This document shows, piece after piece, positions 18,530 through 27,076 of a stretch of 64,000 bases of DNA (within the stretch, counting starts at the first letter, position 1; each line of letters opens with the position of its first letter). Below the pieces are notes generated by a model. It was not told the origin of the DNA, made no database searches, and saw only the letters and a program-made list of their open reading frames with translations. Source of the stretch: an uncultured Lentisphaeria bacterium. GTDB lineage: Bacteria; Verrucomicrobiota; Lentisphaeria; Victivallales; UBA1829. The position numbers were made by a program, and so were the translations under genes. The stretch spans positions 1 to 64,000 of the forward strand of contig CASEFP010000060.1 in the NCBI GenBank assembly GCA_949287225.1, read 5' to 3'.

Positions 18530-20311
18530 ATGAAAGCTTATCTCTTTACTCTGCTGGCGGCCGGAGCGGCCTGTTCATCCGCCGGCGAACTGTCCGGGCT
18601 GCGCGCGGAATTCCGCGACAATCAGGTTTTTCTGCAATGGGAGGAAAACAACCTTCCTGCCAATGCGCGCCTTACCGTCTGGCGCGCACAGAACCCGATT
18701 ACGGCGGACAACCGCCATTCCGCGGAATGCATCGCCGACGGACTCAATCCCGGCAGTGCGCGCGACTGGTGGCGGGACGTGGACAGCTTCTATGTCCGGA
18801 AGGGGAACAACAAAAAAAGCGAAGAAATTTTTGCCGGAGACGTCGCCGCATCCGGAACGGGGAAACAGAAAGTGCCCGGGTTCATCATCAGGGAAAACGG
18901 CGCCCCCCTTGCACCGGATTCCGGCCTGCATGTCCACACACCGGAAAAGGCAGGCAGTTTCTATTATGCGGTCAGCTGGAAGGATGGCATGCACGGCACA
19001 GTGAAACAGCTGCTTGCACTGGAATCACGGATCACGGTCGCCGCACCGGGGAAGGCTGTTCCGATCCGGATCGGAGGCAGAGCGCTTCCCCGGGGGTGTG
19101 CAAAAGGGCTGCCGCTGGTGATCCAGCTGCATGGACGCGGCGGCGGCGCCGGGGTTGACTCGAAAGGACGCGCCCGCGGGACACATCTGCTCTTTCTCGA
19201 CCGCACACTCGGATGGAGGGAAGGACTGCCTGTCAAATTCAACGTATCCCTCCGCAAGGACCGTGTCCAGCTGGAACTGTTCGACCGGGTCTGGATCGGA
19301 CGCGTCATGAAAGGTCATGAGATCGCCGATGCCCGCGACAAGGTTCCGGCCATCTCCACCTTCTGGCTCGGATACAACATCAATATCGGGGAAAGCAACC
19401 TCGGCCCTGAGTTCCGCGTGGACAACTATTCGGAGCGGATCATTCTGCATCTGATCCGCTGGGCGCAGGAGTATCTTGGAAGCGATCCCATGCGCACGTA
19501 TGCGGTCGGAGGTTCCATGGGCGGCACCGGCGCGGTGCAGCTCGCAACGCATTTTCCGGAAGTCTTCGCCGCGGTCCGCGCAGATGTACCGGTCTACAGC
19601 TATACCTGGGAGCGCTGTGCGGGAATAGCCCCGAGCGCAACACGAATGGTCTGCAGCTGCGGCCCCTTCTCGAAAGCAAATCCTGCGCGCCTCCCATCCG
19701 GACGCGATCTCCTCGACTACGGCAACGGAGCGAAGAACATCGCGCGCCCCGATATTGACATGCCGCCCATTTTCGCGACAAACGGGCGCAATGACCGTTC
19801 CATCCCCTGGGTGAACAATCCCCCGTTCTACAGGGCTGCCAACGAGGCGCGCCAGGCATTGCGTGTGTTCTGGAACGACGGCGACCACGGCATGTCGAAA
19901 TTCTGTCCCAAGGACATGCGAATCTCCGATCAGGCACTCTTTTCCTATCGCCTCGACCGCTGTTTTGCCGCCTTCAGCAACTGCAGCGGCAACAAGGATT
20001 ACGGAAACGGCGATCCGAAACAGGGTGATCCGGTCGGATGGATCAACCGGGGACTCTCTTTCGGTGAAATCACGGAAACCCCCGTACGCTGTGAGGTGAC
20101 GCTCCGCGCCTCCCATCCGGGCATCCGCTATCCGCTCACGGCGGACGTGACGCTGCGCCGCCGCCAGAGTTTCCGCCCGGCGCCGGGCAGTTTGATCCGC
20201 GTAAGCGTCAACGGGAAAACCACCCGGATGACTGTCCCGTCCGGACCATTGACAATTCCGGGCATTGTTTTTCCCGATGCAAAACCCGTCAAACTGATTC
20301 TGGAAAAATAG
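18530..20311 (+). CDS. Secreted alpha/beta-hydrolase, probable carbohydrate esterase
   Basis: A 593-residue exported protein with signal peptide MKAYLFTLLAAGAACSSAG. An N-terminal fibronectin-like region (residues ~25-200) precedes an alpha/beta-hydrolase domain. The nucleophile elbow is GGSMGG (Ser329). Candidate triad partners are Asp422 (NGRNDRS) and His453 (DGDHGM). The arrangement resembles CE1-type esterases and PHB depolymerases, so release of acyl or feruloyl groups from polysaccharides is plausible. The frame is open upstream to 18371, but the ATG at 18530 starts directly at the signal peptide. It diverges from the LacI/GH20 operon and may share its regulation. Confidence 0.75.
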   Translation: MKAYLFTLLAAGAACSSAGELSGLRAEFRDNQVFLQWEENNLPANARLTVWRAQNPITADNRHSAECIADGLNPGSARDWWRDVDSFYVRKGNNKKSEEIFAGDVAASGTGKQKVPGFIIRENGAPLAPDSGLHVHTPEKAGSFYYAVSWKDGMHGTVKQLLALESRITVAAPGKAVPIRIGGRALPRGCAKGLPLVIQLHGRGGGAGVDSKGRARGTHLLFLDRTLGWREGLPVKFNVSLRKDRVQLELFDRVWIGRVMKGHEIADARDKVPAISTFWLGYNINIGESNLGPEFRVDNYSERIILHLIRWAQEYLGSDPMRTYAVGGSMGGTGAVQLATHFPEVFAAVRADVPVYSYTWERCAGIAPSATRMVCSCGPFSKANPARLPSGRDLLDYGNGAKNIARPDIDMPPIFATNGRNDRSIPWVNNPPFYRAANEARQALRVFWNDGDHGMSKFCPKDMRISDQALFSYRLDRCFAAFSNCSGNKDYGNGDPKQGDPVGWINRGLSFGEITETPVRCEVTLRASHPGIRYPLTADVTLRRRQSFRPAPGSLIRVSVNGKTTRMTVPSGPLTIPGIVFPDAKPVKLILEK

Positions 20312-20670
20312 ACGGCCGGATCGCCGTTCCCGCCGGATGCGGATCCGCATGACGGGAATTCCGCACTGGACGGCCAGAAGAAATCTTTTCCTCCAAACGG
20401 CATCACAGTTTTTGAGAACACGGGAAGCGGAGAAAGCCTCTCCGTTTTCCGTGGACATCCGCAGAATCGGGTTCATGCGTGCGGAGCTTCCTCTTCCGCG
20501 CATGGACATACTCCGGTTTCCGCGGTTCCGTCTTCCGGAGATTCAAGCCGCAATTCATGATACTGCGCTCAAAAAGGAGGGTTTTTCCGGTTTCAAAGTT
20601 TGCATAATGGCAAGAGAGAATGTATCTTATATCAGAATATCGTTTAAAAAATCATGAGGGACTGGGAATC
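20312..20670. other. Intergenic region without a convincing gene
   Basis: A 359-base gap. It has a perfect palindrome ATGCGGATCCGCAT (20337-20350) inside a longer imperfect stem without a T-run. A 106-codon open frame on the plus strand looks non-coding: Arg-rich, no good ribosome site. AAGGAGG at 20574-20580 is not followed by a usable start. Confidence 0.5.
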
Positions 20671-22608
20671 ATGCTGAATTTTATTGAAAATTATGCGGGT
20701 GTTTTCATCTATCCGATGCTGGCCGTTTTCCTTTCCCTGATCTTTACCTATCTGTGCATCAGGGTTCTTCCTCGTCTGGGATATGTCGATCGTCCGGGGG
20801 GAAGACATATTCACAAGAAGCCGGTTCCCCGCGGAGGAGGCATCGCTGTAATTCTCGCCTTTTTCATTACCCTGGCGCTCTATGGATTCGGAGGCAGAAG
20901 CACCCAGGCGGTATTGCCGCTGTTCTGGCGTCTCTTCTGGCCCGCTGTCGTTTTGTGCGGACTTGGGCTGATCGACGACCGCCGGGAATTGAAATCCTGG
21001 CAGAAGCTCCTTGTCCAGTTTCTCGTAGTCCTGATCATCTGGTATACCAATGAAAACCGGGATTATTCCGTCTTCGGATGGGAGATTTCCGGGTATCTGT
21101 CCCTGCTGTTTCAGTTCATCTGGGTGATTGTAATCATCAATGCATTCAACCTGATTGACGGACTGGACGGTCTCGCATCCGGTCTCGCCGTCGTCTCCGC
21201 CGGCTGTATGGCAATCTGGTTCATCTTTGTGGGAGGACCGACTCCGGAAGCGATCTGCATGCTGATTCTGGCAGGCGCCTGTCTTGGATTTCTCCGTTAC
21301 AATTTCTATCCGGCAAGCATCTTTCTCGGCGATACCGGCAGCACGTTTCTGGGGCTGATTTTCGCGATTATCGGGTTGTCCACAATTGACAGGGTCGTAA
21401 CGGCAACCTCTCTTCTGCTTCCGATTCTTGCAATTGGAGTACCCCTGTTCGACGTCGTTCTGGCAATCTGGCGCCGCAGTACCCGGAAACTGCTGAATCC
21501 GGAAGCAGGCGGCATCATGGAAGGCGATCAGGATCATCTGCACCACCGCCTGCTCCGCCAGACGAAAAAACAGACGACAACCGCTTTCATGATGTACCTG
21601 ATGGCCTGCATTTTCTCCGCCATCGCCCTTTTGTTTCTTACCGTCCGCGACTCCATGCCGGCCGTTGCATATGTAACACTGGTGATTGCAATCATCATCA
21701 TGATCCGCCAGCTGGCAATTGTTGAAATCTACGACTCGGCTCTGCTGATTCAGCGGGGACTGGCCAAACCCAGACAGGGAATTCTCGTCAATATGATCCA
21801 TCCCTTTATTGATTTCTTCCTGATCAGTTTTTCTTTTCTGATCACCTTCATCATTCTGGTCGGCAGTTTTCAGAATCTGCCCTTCTTCCTTTATGCCGTC
21901 GTTCCGGTTTTTCTTGTACTCTGCTGCTCCGGCATATACCGGATCTACTGGCTGCGCGCAGGCTTGAACAACTATTGGCATCTTGCGCTGACGATTCTGA
22001 TCGGCTCGCTGATCTCCTGCATTCTCCTTTATTATTACTGTTACGGGGATCTGCTTGCCTTGGAGCAGATCAGTCCGCGCCGCTTTCTCGGAGGATGCCT
22101 GCTTTTTATCCTGCAGAACCTGACTTTCATCTGTTTTGAGCGTTTTCTGGTTCATTACGGGGAAGGCTTTCTCTTCCGGAAACTCTATCTGCAATATCAG
22201 GAGCCCTCAAAAATTCAAAGAATCATGATTTACGGCGGCGGATTGAACTGCCGCGTTTACATCAGCTATCTTTTCTGTGCAAACCGCCGTGCGTTTGCCG
22301 AATCCGTGATCGGCATCATGGACGATGATCCGGGACTCTATGGTCTGCGGGTCTACGGATTCAAGGTGTTCGGCGGTGCGGATCAGGTGGAACAGATTTA
22401 TGCCGAACACCCTTTTGAAAAAATCGTGATCGCCACGGACTCGGCTTCTGACAAAAGCCTGGAGGAACTGCGGACATTCTGTGCGAAAACCAATATCCAG
22501 CTTGTCAAACTGACAATCGGAGAAACGCCTTTTGAAGAGTATATGGTCTCTCGCCCGCCGCAGACAGAACTGGATGATGACGAAATGAACGCTCCATTGC
22601 GTTTCTGA
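20671..22608 (+). CDS. WecA/TagO-type sugar-1-phosphate transferase fused to a CapD/WbaP-like N-terminal half
   Basis: A 645-residue integral membrane protein. Residues 1-~330 are a polyprenyl-phosphate N-acetylhexosamine-1-phosphate transferase of the MraY/WecA family: HIHKKPVPRGGG, NLIDGLDGLASG (from Asn160) and FLGDTGS (from Phe218). It would start synthesis of a lipid-linked surface polysaccharide. After ~residue 365 come about four more membrane segments. A small Rossmann-like domain follows from Tyr521 (YGGGLNCR, IMDDDPGLYGLRVYGFKVFGG). This layout matches the N-terminal half of CapD/PglF and of WbaP-type proteins, but neither catalytic domain follows. GAGGG precedes the ATG at 20671; a frame open from 20620 is less likely. 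Confidence 0.85.
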   Translation: MLNFIENYAGVFIYPMLAVFLSLIFTYLCIRVLPRLGYVDRPGGRHIHKKPVPRGGGIAVILAFFITLALYGFGGRSTQAVLPLFWRLFWPAVVLCGLGLIDDRRELKSWQKLLVQFLVVLIIWYTNENRDYSVFGWEISGYLSLLFQFIWVIVIINAFNLIDGLDGLASGLAVVSAGCMAIWFIFVGGPTPEAICMLILAGACLGFLRYNFYPASIFLGDTGSTFLGLIFAIIGLSTIDRVVTATSLLLPILAIGVPLFDVVLAIWRRSTRKLLNPEAGGIMEGDQDHLHHRLLRQTKKQTTTAFMMYLMACIFSAIALLFLTVRDSMPAVAYVTLVIAIIIMIRQLAIVEIYDSALLIQRGLAKPRQGILVNMIHPFIDFFLISFSFLITFIILVGSFQNLPFFLYAVVPVFLVLCCSGIYRIYWLRAGLNNYWHLALTILIGSLISCILLYYYCYGDLLALEQISPRRFLGGCLLFILQNLTFICFERFLVHYGEGFLFRKLYLQYQEPSKIQRIMIYGGGLNCRVYISYLFCANRRAFAESVIGIMDDDPGLYGLRVYGFKVFGGADQVEQIYAEHPFEKIVIATDSASDKSLEELRTFCAKTNIQLVKLTIGETPFEEYMVSRPPQTELDDDEMNAPLRF

Positions 22609-22648
22609 CGCTCCCGTTCCGGATCTCTCCTGACTATTTTCCGGCGTA

Positions 22649-23476
22649 TTACTGCAATTCCCGGAATCTCCTCCTGTAAGAACGGGGGGAGCAACCGTTC
22701 TTCTCCTTGAACCAGTTTGAAAAATAGAACTCATCATTGAACCCCAGCATTTCAGCGAGAATTTTTACGGGATAGTCGGAATTCTCCAGATACTGCCGGG
22801 CAAGAAAGGAACGCTGTTCCTGAAGGTAGGCATACGGGGTGCAGTTCCAGTCCCGCCGGAAAATGCGCAGCGTCTGCGCCTCGGATTTGTGAATTTCTCC
22901 GGCAAGCTCGCACAGAGAAACTTTTTTCCGCCAGTTCGTGTCGAGATATTCTTTCAGATGAACTCCTTCCGGAGATTTCCGGTTTTCCGGATGTTCTTTC
23001 CGCCAGAGATCAATCCCGGCAATAATGCGGTGAATCAGAAGAGCGAATTCTCCGGATGCAGCCTGAGGCCGTTTCCGGAGGAGCTCAGCAGCCTCGAAAA
23101 ATTCCTTTTCAAGACGGCAGTCATGAAAATAGACAATCCCACGCAGACGGTAGGCATCACAGAGAGCGCCTATCAGCGGCCCGCTCAGATTGAACCAGAT
23201 TTTTTCCCACGGATCAGCGGCATCGGAATGATATGCGTGAGAAAGAGGAGGCTGAAGCAAATAAACATCCCCTCCGGACGGCCTGTAGTATTTATCCCCC
23301 CAGTAAAGATGTCCCTTTCCGCGTATGACATATTCCAGAACGTAGAGGTCCGTCGGCGAATGACGGACAATCCGGTAAGCGGGATCGGGATGGGTGATAC
23401 CGGCAAGCTGAAGCTGAAGCGGGGCATCCTTCCTGGGCATCGGCATGGGGAAAAAAGTCTCTTTATAGGCAGACAT
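22649..23476 (-). CDS. AraC-family transcriptional regulator
   Basis: A 275-residue protein. The N-terminal half is a cupin-type sugar-sensing domain (PSGGDVYLLQPPLSHAYH is typical of AraC_binding). The C-terminal ~100 residues hold two helix-turn-helix motifs, including ILAEMLGFNDEFYFSNWFKE and the closing GCSPRSYRRRF. It diverges from the GH2 gene at 23588 and most likely activates it in response to a sugar. The start at 23476 follows AGGA at nine bases; an in-frame ATG at 23491 has no clear ribosome site. Confidence 0.9.
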   Translation of the reverse strand: MSAYKETFFPMPMPRKDAPLQLQLAGITHPDPAYRIVRHSPTDLYVLEYVIRGKGHLYWGDKYYRPSGGDVYLLQPPLSHAYHSDAADPWEKIWFNLSGPLIGALCDAYRLRGIVYFHDCRLEKEFFEAAELLRKRPQAASGEFALLIHRIIAGIDLWRKEHPENRKSPEGVHLKEYLDTNWRKKVSLCELAGEIHKSEAQTLRIFRRDWNCTPYAYLQEQRSFLARQYLENSDYPVKILAEMLGFNDEFYFSNWFKEKNGCSPRSYRRRFRELQ

Positions 23477-23510
23477 GATGATAATCCTCATGTTTCTATC
23501 ATTATTTCCA

Positions 23511-23539
23511 TTGATATTTTTTATTTTTCATATTATAAT
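23511..23539 (+). promoter_or_regulatory. Promoter of the GH2 gene
   Basis: TTGATA (23511-23516), 17 bases, TATAAT (23534-23539), in the AT-rich gap between the divergent AraC and GH2 genes. Confidence 0.8.
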
Positions 23540-23587
23540 TTATAAGAAAAGAGGAGAAATGCAATCATGAATGAGGAGGTTTTCAAC

Positions 23588-25357
23588 ATGACAATTCCCA
23601 GACAGGAATATCCCAGGCCGCAGTTTGAAAGAAAAGAGTGGATGAATCTCAACGGAAAATGGACCTGCGCGATTGATTTCTCCCGCAGCGGCACGGAAAA
23701 AGGATGGGCACAGACCGCCGGATTCGAACAAACCATCACCGTGCCGTTCTGTCCGGAAAGCCGGCTTTCGGGCATCGGGTTCACCGATTTCATCGAAGTC
23801 ATCTGGTATCACCGGAAAATAGACATTCCGACGGAGTGGTCAGGCCGCAGAATTCTGCTGCACTTCGGCGGCGTGGACTATCGGTGCATCATCTACCTCG
23901 ACGGGAAAGAGGCCGGGCGTCATACCGGCGGCGTATCCCCCTTTACCATCGACCTCACAGAGTGCGCAAAAGCGGGGAAAACACATGACCTGGTTGTCAA
24001 AGCGGAGGATTTCATGCGGGACGGACTTCAGCCGTTCGGCAAACAGTCGCCCACATTCCAATCCCGCGCGTGCAATTATACCCGGACAACCGGAATCTGG
24101 CAGACGGTCTGGATGGAAGCCGTTTCTCCCTATGCGCTGAAATCCTGCCGGATTATCCCGGATTTTGACAACAGCGCATTCTCCTTTTTCCCGGTTTTTC
24201 ATGCGGAGAAGCGCAATCTCCGCTTCACTGTGAATCTGCTTGAGGCGGGGCAGATCGTCGCTTCGGAAACGGTCCGCGCAGCTGCCGGAAACGGGATAAC
24301 GCTCAAATTGAAAAATCCGAAAGCATGGGAACCGGGCAATCCGTTCCTCTACGATGTCCGATATCTTCTGGAGGACGAATCCGGAAATGTGCTCGACCGG
24401 GTGCAATCCTACGCGGGATTGCGGAAAATTCATATCGAAGACGGGAGATGTTATCTGAACAACCGTCCGATCTTTCTGCGGTTTGTGCTCGACCAGGGAT
24501 TTTACGAGGACGGGATCTGGACCGCCCCTGATGACGCGGCGCTCCGGCGCGACATTGAACTCTCCATGAAAGCCGGATTCAACGGCGCGCGCCTCCATCA
24601 GAAGATTTTCGACGAGCGTTTTCACTACTGGGCCGACCGTCTCGGCTATCTCACCTGGGCGGAGTATCCGAGCTGGGGCATCTCCTTCTGGCAGCATTTT
24701 TCAAAGACAAACCCGAACTACAATCTCACTTTCCGGAACTATCTGACCGAATGGGCCGCGCTGCTGGAACGGGATGTCAATCATCCGTCGATCATCGCCT
24801 GGAGTCCGCTCAACGAGACATGCGGCTTCCATGATCTGGACGAACATCGCCGTTTTGTATCGGACGTATACGATCTCACACACATGCTGGATTCCACGCG
24901 TCCGGTGAACGACTCATCCGGATACGTCCATGCGAAAACCGATCTCTGGACTGTGCACACCTATCAGCAGGATCCCGCCGAACTCCGCGAAATTCTGGAC
25001 AGGCAACCGGTGTACATGCATTTCCCGGAGGAGGAAGCACAGGCATGGCATGGAGAACCCATTCTCGCGGATGAATACGGCGGGGTCAAATTCATCCCCG
25101 AGGGGCGCAAACCCTATGCCGAAAATTCCTGGGGATACGGAAAGGCGGCTCTTTCGCGCGAAGAGGCGGAAACGCGGATTGCCGCGCTGACCGAATGCCT
25201 GGTCCGTCATCCGCGGATCGCCGGATACTGCTATACGCAGCTGACCGACATCGAGCAGGAACAGAATGGAATCTACAACTACGACCGCACCCCGAAATTC
25301 AATGAAAAGAGTGTTTTCGACATCTTTTCCATGAAACCGGAATGGAGCGAATACTGA
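23588..25357 (+). CDS. GH2-family glycoside hydrolase
   Basis: A 589-residue protein without a signal peptide. The domain order is that of GH2: jelly-roll sugar-binding domain (residues ~15-170, with FERKEWMNLNGKWTCAID), immunoglobulin-like domain (~175-275) and TIM barrel (~280-589). The acid/base glutamate is in SPLNETCG (Glu410) and the likely nucleophile is Glu496 in ADEYGG. The enzyme may be a beta-galactosidase, beta-glucuronidase or beta-mannosidase; the sequence alone does not decide. AGGAGG (23574-23579) lies eight bases before the ATG at 23588. An earlier in-frame ATG at 23567 is preceded by GAGGAG and remains possible. Confidence 0.9.
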   Translation: MTIPRQEYPRPQFERKEWMNLNGKWTCAIDFSRSGTEKGWAQTAGFEQTITVPFCPESRLSGIGFTDFIEVIWYHRKIDIPTEWSGRRILLHFGGVDYRCIIYLDGKEAGRHTGGVSPFTIDLTECAKAGKTHDLVVKAEDFMRDGLQPFGKQSPTFQSRACNYTRTTGIWQTVWMEAVSPYALKSCRIIPDFDNSAFSFFPVFHAEKRNLRFTVNLLEAGQIVASETVRAAAGNGITLKLKNPKAWEPGNPFLYDVRYLLEDESGNVLDRVQSYAGLRKIHIEDGRCYLNNRPIFLRFVLDQGFYEDGIWTAPDDAALRRDIELSMKAGFNGARLHQKIFDERFHYWADRLGYLTWAEYPSWGISFWQHFSKTNPNYNLTFRNYLTEWAALLERDVNHPSIIAWSPLNETCGFHDLDEHRRFVSDVYDLTHMLDSTRPVNDSSGYVHAKTDLWTVHTYQQDPAELREILDRQPVYMHFPEEEAQAWHGEPILADEYGGVKFIPEGRKPYAENSWGYGKAALSREEAETRIAALTECLVRHPRIAGYCYTQLTDIEQEQNGIYNYDRTPKFNEKSVFDIFSMKPEWSEY

Positions 25358-25376
25358 AAGAGATATTTTTCCCCGT

Positions 25377-25397
25377 CCCCCCCCGTGCACGGGGGGG
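25377..25397. other. C8/G7 palindrome between convergent genes
   Basis: Eight C, then GTGCAC, then seven G form a GC-only hairpin 20 bases after the GH2 stop and just before the end of the frameshifted minus-strand gene. No T-run follows on either strand, so intrinsic termination is uncertain. Confidence 0.5.
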
Positions 25398-25402
25398 AGT
25401 TC

Positions 25403-26111
25403 TCATGCCTGCGGCTTCACAGGCGCTTTCGGACGGAAGGTGAGAATGAACCCGAGCGCCAGACTCAGAACCGCGCTCATCAGAACCCGGTAGTCCGGCG
25501 GCAGACAGAAGGTCACCGTGTGCGCCGGGATCCAGAAATAAACGATTGTTTTCGGGATGAACGATCCCCAGATGTGCTTGTCAACCGATGCGAGAAACTC
25601 CTCGCCGCCGACAAAAACGCTTTTTGTTGATGACATCGTTGCACCATTCGTGTCCGAGCATCATGGGATAGGCGAAAATCATATTCTGCCAGAAGGAAGT
25701 GGAAATCGCGAAAATCAAAGTCGCACTCCAGGTGCTCCGATCGACGCTTCCGACCGGCCAGACCGGAGATCCCATCAGCGCCCCGACGCCGGCGGCAAAC
25801 ATCGCAAACACGTAGGAGAAAACCACTCCGGTAATTCCCCAGACAACGAAGCGTGCAAACAGGCGCGGCACTTTCCAGGATCCCGTCCGGCGCCGGACCT
25901 TGAGCATTTCTCCGAAAGTGGCCAGCAGTCCGACCTTGAAAAAGCCCATGAGATACGGATGGGCCGCTGTCACGCGTCCGAAATTGGAAAAGCCGTCGGA
26001 GAGAGAACCCATGACAAAATGTCCATCTGCGGAGACGTTCAGCGGAAAGAAGAAAACGGCACAGGCATACAGAACCAGGAATCCGATGGCGGCGAAATCT
26101 GAAATCTTCAT
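25403..26111 (-). pseudogene. Mpv17/PMP22-like membrane protein, frameshifted
   Basis: Two overlapping frames together encode about 235 residues of one membrane protein. The first part (26111 down to ~25620) has about four hydrophobic segments and contains SVDRSTWSATLIFAIS. The second (~25636 down to 25403) continues with DKHIWGSFIPKTIVYFWIPA and a last membrane helix. The WxxFIPxTxxYFWIPAH pattern recalls Mpv17/PMP22-like proteins. The reading shift falls between two homopolymers (25612-25616 and 25621-25625); removing one base from either restores the frame. It needs a +1 shift, not the usual programmed -1 slip, so a true mutation or a sequencing error is more likely. The start at 26111 follows GAGAG. 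Confidence 0.65.
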
Positions 26112-26227
26112 TTTCAAGACTCTCTTTTTTGGGTTACAATCTGAAATGCAGATTATTAACATAACGCAAAAAAGCGCGAAGACAACAACGTTTTTCATTT
26201 TTTTTCAAAACTTCAACAGATACGATG

Positions 26228-26256
26228 TTGCAATCGGAGGCCGCATCTGTTATATT
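26228..26256 (+). promoter_or_regulatory. Promoter of the small exported protein gene
   Basis: TTGCAA (26228-26233), 17 bases, TATATT (26251-26256), about 55 bases before the ATG at 26311. Confidence 0.7.
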
Positions 26257-26310
26257 TACCGGAGAAGCTATAAAAAAGTAAAATCAAGAATCCATCATTC
26301 CGGAGGAATC

Positions 26311-26892
26311 ATGAAAACAATCGGAAAAATTGCGCTTCTGACCGTCACCCTTTTTGCTTTCGGCGCCGTTCAGGCACAGGATGATGTCGGGCAGAAAAAC
26401 AGCACCTGCAGAATCATTGCGGATAAAGCCATCATGTACATTCCGAACCGGATTGTCGAACTGTTTGACATCTTCTCTCTGGAACTCGGTTCCGGTGCAA
26501 CCGCGAAACTCGGTCTCCGGATAACCCATGCAGCCGGAATCGGTGCGGGAATCGGACCGACAGGAAAAATCGTGAAAGGATTCAACCGCACCTACGGTTT
26601 TGCTCTGGACGACGGCTGGCAGGCCTATTTCCTGGCAATCGGAAAGGGTGATCTCACTCGCGAATACACGATCGGCAATGTCCCGGACTTCTGGTATGTC
26701 TATGATGGAATGCAGCTTCCCGGAGAGCCCATTTTCGCGGATAAAATCAAAGATTACTGGGCGATGGAAGTGGAAGCCGCCCTTCTGGCAGATGTCAAGT
26801 TCGCTCTTCATCCGCTGAACATTGCGGATTTCATCACCGGCATTTTCTGTTACGACCTGCTCGGAAACGATTACAAACTGCTTGTGGACTGA
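26311..26892 (+). CDS. Small exported protein of unknown function
   Basis: A 193-residue protein with a clear signal peptide (MKTIGKIALLTVTLFAFGAVQAQ, with the cut after Ala-Gln-Ala). It is monocistronic, with its own promoter, a strong GGAGG ribosome site and its own terminator. The middle alternates glycine-rich and aromatic stretches (LGLRITHAAGIGAGIGPTG, RTYGFALDDGWQAYF) that could be beta-strands of a small barrel or lipid-binding fold. I do not recognise a family. An open frame runs upstream to 25900 on the opposite side of the preceding gene, but the promoter lies inside that extension, which argues against it. Confidence 0.85.
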   Translation: MKTIGKIALLTVTLFAFGAVQAQDDVGQKNSTCRIIADKAIMYIPNRIVELFDIFSLELGSGATAKLGLRITHAAGIGAGIGPTGKIVKGFNRTYGFALDDGWQAYFLAIGKGDLTREYTIGNVPDFWYVYDGMQLPGEPIFADKIKDYWAMEVEAALLADVKFALHPLNIADFITGIFCYDLLGNDYKLLVD

Positions 26893-26955
26893 TTCGGAAC
26901 GCAGATGCCGGACACATTTCCGGCATACCTCTGCGGCAGGATCTCCTGGCAACGG

Positions 26956-26987
26956 AACTCCCCGGACTCCCGGGGAGTTTTCTTTTT
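26956..26987 (+). terminator. Intrinsic terminator after the small exported protein
   Basis: AACTCCCC (26956-26963) pairs with GGGGAGTT (26972-26979), followed by TTCTTTTT. Confidence 0.85.
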
Positions 26988-27076
26988 CCGGTATGACGCA
27001 GTCATTTTCACTCAGACGGATGGCCGGCAATATATGGAACACCATCCATACCGGAGGATCGGAGTCATGCGGGATT

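Noticed and set aside
20337-20657. 106-codon open frame between the esterase and the WecA-like gene
   Set aside because: Arg-rich, no ribosome site and no family resemblance; it contains the palindrome at 20337-20350.
25610-25626. Programmed -1 ribosomal frameshift in the Mpv17-like gene
   Set aside because: An AAA-AAG pair is present, but joining the two halves needs a +1 shift, and the slippery heptamer rule is not met.
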